From Nibribacter koreensis (lineage in GTDB: Bacteria; Bacteroidota; Bacteroidia; Cytophagales; Hymenobacteraceae), in the NCBI RefSeq assembly GCF_039541795.1, contig NZ_BAABGX010000002.1, positions 744,001-808,000 of the forward strand: a stretch of DNA of 64,000 nt, given 5' to 3'. A program made the position numbers and the translations under genes. Under the pieces are notes generated by a model, which worked only from the letters and a program-made list of their open reading frames with translations, searched no databases and was not told where the DNA came from. Each line of letters opens with the position of its first letter. Position 1 is the stretch's first letter. Shown in pieces: positions 60,916 to 64,000 of the stretch.

Positions 60916-63030
60916 ATGGATTCCAATAAGAATACTGAAACACCCGTGCCCTCTCCAAAAACTGAGTCTGACGTGCCCATGCTAAGCCGCGAGCTAAGCT
61001 GGCTGGCGTTCAACTACCGCGTCTTGCAAGAAGCCAAAGACCCGCGCGTGCCCCTGCTGGAGCGCCTCAAGTTCCTGGCCATCTTCTCTTCCAACCTGGA
61101 TGAGTACTTTAAGGTGCGCGTGGCCACCATGCGCCGGCTGGTCAAACTCAAGAAGAAAACCCGCGAGAAACTACAACAAGACCCCGCCGAGGAACTAGAC
61201 CAGATCCTGGCCGAAGTATCCAGACAGCAGAAGGAGTTTGGCCTGGTGTACCGCAATGAGTTGCTGCCCGAGTTGAAGAAAGAGCACATCTGCCTTATTA
61301 CAGAGCAAGACGTCACAGACCACCAGCGCGACATTGCCCTGGACTACTTCAAGAAGAAAGTGAAGCCCTTGTTGGTGCCCATCATCTTCAGCTCCAACCC
61401 CAGCCCGCTGTTCTTGAAAGACCAGACCGTGTATCTGATGATACGCCTGGTACCAAAGACTGATGGCGAACAAAAACCAGAGCAGTACGCTTTGATGGAA
61501 CTGCCTACCCATAAACACGGCACCCGCTTTGTGGAGCTTCCGGATGAAAACGGCGACCAGTACGTGATCATGCTGGATGACATCATCAGGATTGGCTTGC
61601 CGTCCATGTTCCCAGAGTTTGAGACTGTAGAAGCCTTCGCGTTGAAACTGTCCAGGGACGCTGAGTTGGACCTGGAGGAGGAAATCTCCGGCAACCTCAT
61701 GGCCAAGATCAAGAAGAGCCTGAAAAAGCGCGAGACAGGTCACCCCAGCCGCCTGCTCTATGACCCTAAAACGCCTGAGCCCATGCTGAGTGAGCTACTG
61801 GACCGCATTGGTTTGTCCTCAGAAGAGCTGGTAGTTGGGAGTCGGTACCATAACTTCAGGGACTTCTTCGGATTTCCTATGCTGGGCCCGGCGCATTTGC
61901 AGTATGAAGAGCAGCCCCCCCTGCCCCACCCAGAACTGGAGAAAGCAGAGAGCATGCTGGCCGCCATCAAGGAGAAAGACTATCTGGTGCATTACCCGTA
62001 TCAAAAGTTTGATTACGCCCTGCGTTTCTTTGAAGAAGCCGCCGTTGACCCTAACGTCATCAGCGTGGGCGCCACCATGTACCGCGTGGCAGACAAATCC
62101 AAAGTAGCCAAAGCCCTTATCCTGGCCGCCGAGAATGGCAAACTGGTGACGGTGGTGGTGGAGTTGAAAGCCCGCTTTGACGAAGAGTCTAACATTTACT
62201 GGGCCCAGAAACTGGAGAAGGCCGGTGCCAACGTCATCTATGGCGTCCCTGATTTGAAAGTGCATAGCAAGATTGGTTTGGTCACCCGTCAGGAAGAAGG
62301 CAAGGCTGTGCATTATGCATACCTGAGCACCGGTAACTACAATGAGAAAACGGCCAAGATGTACACAGACCACGCGCTGTTCACCGCAGATGAGCGCCTC
62401 ACGCTAGACCTGACCAAGGTCTTCAACTTCTTTGTGGATCGGCAATCAGACAAGCAGTTTGACCACCTGCTGGTAGCGCCGTTTAACCTGCGTGAAAAAT
62501 TCTATGAACTCATCCAGAACGAGATGCGCCTGGCCCGTGAAGGCAAAAAGGCTTACATGATCATCAAGATCAACGCTCTGCAAGACGAGGGCATGATCAA
62601 GCAATTGTATGAAGCCAGCCAGGCCGGAGTCAAGATTGAGTTGTTGGTGCGCGGCATTTGCTGTCTTATACCGGGCGTGCCTAACCTGAGCGAAAACATT
62701 GAGGTGCGCAGCATTGTGGACCGCTACCTGGAGCATGGCCGCATTTACTTGTTTGGGAACGGTGGTGAGGAGAAGATGTATGTAGCTTCTGCTGACTGGA
62801 TGAACCGTAACCTGAGCCGCCGGATAGAAGTGGGCTTCCCTATCTTCCAGAAGGAGCACCAGCAAGAGTTGCGGCACATCCTGGAAATCTTGCGGATAGA
62901 CAACCAGAAAGCCCGCACGTTCAAGAATGAGTATTACATTTCTGACACGCCTACCACCACGGTGCGCGCCCAGTACGTCATCTATGATTACTTAAAGCAG
63001 AAGGCCCTGGCGGCCGGCTACAAAGTTTAA
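60916..63030 (+). CDS. ppk: Polyphosphate kinase (PPK1)
   Basis: PPK1 reversibly makes polyphosphate from ATP, via a phosphohistidine. The 704-aa protein has the N-terminal domain (LSRELSWLAFNYRVLQEA, about 22-40), the head domain, and the two catalytic PLD-like domains. The phosphorylated histidine is His450 in LKVHSKIGL, and the conserved STGNYNEKTAKMYTD and RGICCLIPGV blocks are present. It follows sixA by 37 bp without a terminator, so the two form an operon. Length and motifs are normal. Confidence 0.97.
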   Translation: MDSNKNTETPVPSPKTESDVPMLSRELSWLAFNYRVLQEAKDPRVPLLERLKFLAIFSSNLDEYFKVRVATMRRLVKLKKKTREKLQQDPAEELDQILAEVSRQQKEFGLVYRNELLPELKKEHICLITEQDVTDHQRDIALDYFKKKVKPLLVPIIFSSNPSPLFLKDQTVYLMIRLVPKTDGEQKPEQYALMELPTHKHGTRFVELPDENGDQYVIMLDDIIRIGLPSMFPEFETVEAFALKLSRDAELDLEEEISGNLMAKIKKSLKKRETGHPSRLLYDPKTPEPMLSELLDRIGLSSEELVVGSRYHNFRDFFGFPMLGPAHLQYEEQPPLPHPELEKAESMLAAIKEKDYLVHYPYQKFDYALRFFEEAAVDPNVISVGATMYRVADKSKVAKALILAAENGKLVTVVVELKARFDEESNIYWAQKLEKAGANVIYGVPDLKVHSKIGLVTRQEEGKAVHYAYLSTGNYNEKTAKMYTDHALFTADERLTLDLTKVFNFFVDRQSDKQFDHLLVAPFNLREKFYELIQNEMRLAREGKKAYMIIKINALQDEGMIKQLYEASQAGVKIELLVRGICCLIPGVPNLSENIEVRSIVDRYLEHGRIYLFGNGGEEKMYVASADWMNRNLSRRIEVGFPIFQKEHQQELRHILEILRIDNQKARTFKNEYYISDTPTTTVRAQYVIYDYLKQKALAAGYKV

Positions 63031-63052
63031 TCCCTTTTAAAATGTCACCAAA

Positions 63053-63090
63053 CAAAATGGCCAGCCGGTTGCAACCGGCTGGCCATTTTG
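63053..63090. terminator. Perfect 38-nt palindrome terminator
   Basis: A perfect 19-bp inverted repeat (CAAAATGGCCAGCCGGTTG and its complement) with no spacer. It is unrelated in sequence to P38 despite its length; it ends the sixA-ppk transcript and can also serve the partial gene on minus. Confidence 0.85.
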
Positions 63091-63106
63091 CTTTTAACTG
63101 AATCAC

Positions 63107-63144
63107 CGTTTTTGGCCTATTTTACAGGAAACAGGCCAAAAACG
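63107..63144. repeat. P38 palindrome, copy 23 (convergent spacer)
   Basis: A 38-nt copy with loop ACAG and perfect right arm; left arm CGTTTTTGGCCTA. It ends 6 nt from the stop of the minus-strand gene. Confidence 0.94.
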
Positions 63145-63150
63145 CTTTCC

Positions 63151-64000
63151 TTATTGTTTCAAGAATCGTTTAGGCGGCACCAGGAATAGGTCAAACTGCA
63201 CAAAGCCGGCGTCCTTGATATGGGTTTCAATGATTGGGTCTGAGTTGGGGTCGTTACCGTTGTGCACGTTAAAGCGGTGGTTGTAGCGGTACCCACCCTC
63301 AACTCCAAACCAGATGAAGTCATAAATCTCACGCTCCCATCTCAGCCTGGCCCTTATCTCTGATTTGCGCAACTCTACGGTTTCATTGTTCATGAACGGC
63401 GGGCTCACGGTCACGTTGTAGCTGGCTCCTTCTACTTTGTACCCGGCAAACAGCAGGGATTTCTCTGACAGGTTGCGGCGCACGGTCAAGTTAGCCGGAA
63501 AGATGGACTCTATGCCCCAGCGGTCGTTGAAGGTGCGGTTGTAGAGCACGGCCGGGTAAATGGACCTGCGTCCAAAGGTGTAGCCAAACTGCGCCCCAAA
63601 CCCGTAGGAGAAGAGAGGACTTTTCTTCCAGCCAAAAATAGCCTCTACACTGGTTCTTAAGTACTTGTCAAATGAAATATTGCTGTACTTGCCATAGTCT
63701 CCGTTAAGTTCTCCTTTCACGCGCAACAGCAGGTAGTTTTTCTCATTAAAGGGTTTGAGCATGATCACCTGCCCATCTAAGGACCGCAGGTCTTTGTCCT
63801 GCAACTGCTTATAGAGCGGGTACTCTAGTCCTTCTGGTTGCTTAAAGTTGAACTCCTCCAGAAAATAGCTGACCCCAACGACCATTTTAAAATGCGGCCT
63901 GTTGATGACGGGCGCATAGGCCTTTATCTCAAACTTGTTGTTGCGCCGTACGTCGGCCTCGGCGTTGCCAATGTCCTCGCGCTTGCCTTCAGAATGAAGA
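63151..64000 (-). CDS. Putative outer-membrane beta-barrel protein (5' end outside window)
   Basis: At least 283 codons are open through the right edge of the window (reading LHSEGKREDIGNAEADVRRNN at the start of what is visible). The visible part is an amphipathic beta-rich protein with alternating aromatic residues (FSYGFGAQFGYTFGRRSIYP, WFGVEGGYRYNHRFNV), ending VPPKRFLKQ; it resembles Bacteroidota outer-membrane barrels of the uncharacterised DUF6268 kind, though I am not sure of the family. A signal peptide cannot be judged because the start is missing. Residue 245 from the C-terminus is a Met that is not a plausible start. Confidence 0.72.
   Translation of the reverse strand, partial: LHSEGKREDIGNAEADVRRNNKFEIKAYAPVINRPHFKMVVGVSYFLEEFNFKQPEGLEYPLYKQLQDKDLRSLDGQVIMLKPFNEKNYLLLRVKGELNGDYGKYSNISFDKYLRTSVEAIFGWKKSPLFSYGFGAQFGYTFGRRSIYPAVLYNRTFNDRWGIESIFPANLTVRRNLSEKSLLFAGYKVEGASYNVTVSPPFMNNETVELRKSEIRARLRWEREIYDFIWFGVEGGYRYNHRFNVHNGNDPNSDPIIETHIKDAGFVQFDLFLVPPKRFLKQ

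Noticed and set aside
63053..63090. Another P38 copy
   Set aside because: It is also 38 nt long but unrelated in sequence; it is a normal-polarity terminator palindrome.

Overview
The window looks like a chromosomal segment of a Bacteroidota bacterium, most likely Cytophagales and plausibly Hymenobacteraceae (a Rufibacter/Nibribacter-like genome). The evidence is three very large secreted proteins with type IX secretion (T9SS) sorting domains, a TamB plus lipoprotein-TamA (TamL) pair, PAS-rich sensor proteins, TAnnTTTG-like -7 promoter boxes and mid-GC coding sequence in AT-rich spacers. No rRNA operon, prophage, intact IS element, transposase or CRISPR array is visible; the gene content is mostly housekeeping and envelope functions.

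Layout. 1-8.2 kb: 5' part of a MoxR AAA ATPase (minus), a 2111-aa T9SS adhesin (plus), a small acidic protein. 8.4-11.4 kb: class-3-like aldehyde dehydrogenase, two small unknown proteins, tRNA-Leu(UAA) and tRNA-Gly(GCC). 11.7-20.5 kb: mutS, TrmH-type methyltransferase, two TPR proteins (one with an OmpA-like domain), TerC, YajQ, GNAT. 20.5-21.5 kb: a gene-free, relatively GC-rich stretch with a lipocalin remnant. 21.5-31.9 kb: voltage-sensor ion channel, tamB-tamL, fpg/mutM, DinB/YfiT-like protein. 32.1-37.5 kb: T9SS type-B protein, small membrane protein, MsrA, a CZB-like protein without most zinc ligands. 37.5-46.6 kb: kinase-less PAS protein, mfd, a seven-PAS histidine kinase with its single-domain response regulator. 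46.6-48.1 kb: three orphan genes (50-aa exported peptide, 320-aa disordered protein, 34-aa membrane peptide). 48.2-52 kb: UDG-family protein, methionine-type aminotransferase, HAD 5'-nucleotidase, omega-amidase. 52-58 kb: T9SS VCBS protein, murF, rfbC, glycosyltransferase. 58-64 kb: SirB2-cytochrome c fusion, hflX, sixA-ppk, partial outer-membrane protein.

The most striking signal is not a gene. A 38-nt hyphenated palindrome (here called P38; left arm CGTTTTTGGCCTGTTTT, 4-nt loop such as CTGG, right arm its complement) occurs 23 times plus one half copy, about once per 2.8 kb. It lies in divergent, convergent and tandem spacers, but not in the tightly packed operon joints. All but one copy are 38 nt long (one is 39). 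A few copies show compensated base-pair changes. The T-tract lies 5' and the A-tract 3', the reverse of an intrinsic terminator, and ordinary terminators often sit beside it. One copy lies in frame inside a coding sequence and one ends 1 nt before a start codon. Its function and mobiliser are unknown. A second layer of shorter dispersed repeats (a 31-nt CCCCCTACCCCC element, GAGTC clusters, AT-rich TTAATGTGCT and TAATCATT repeats) fills the same spacers.
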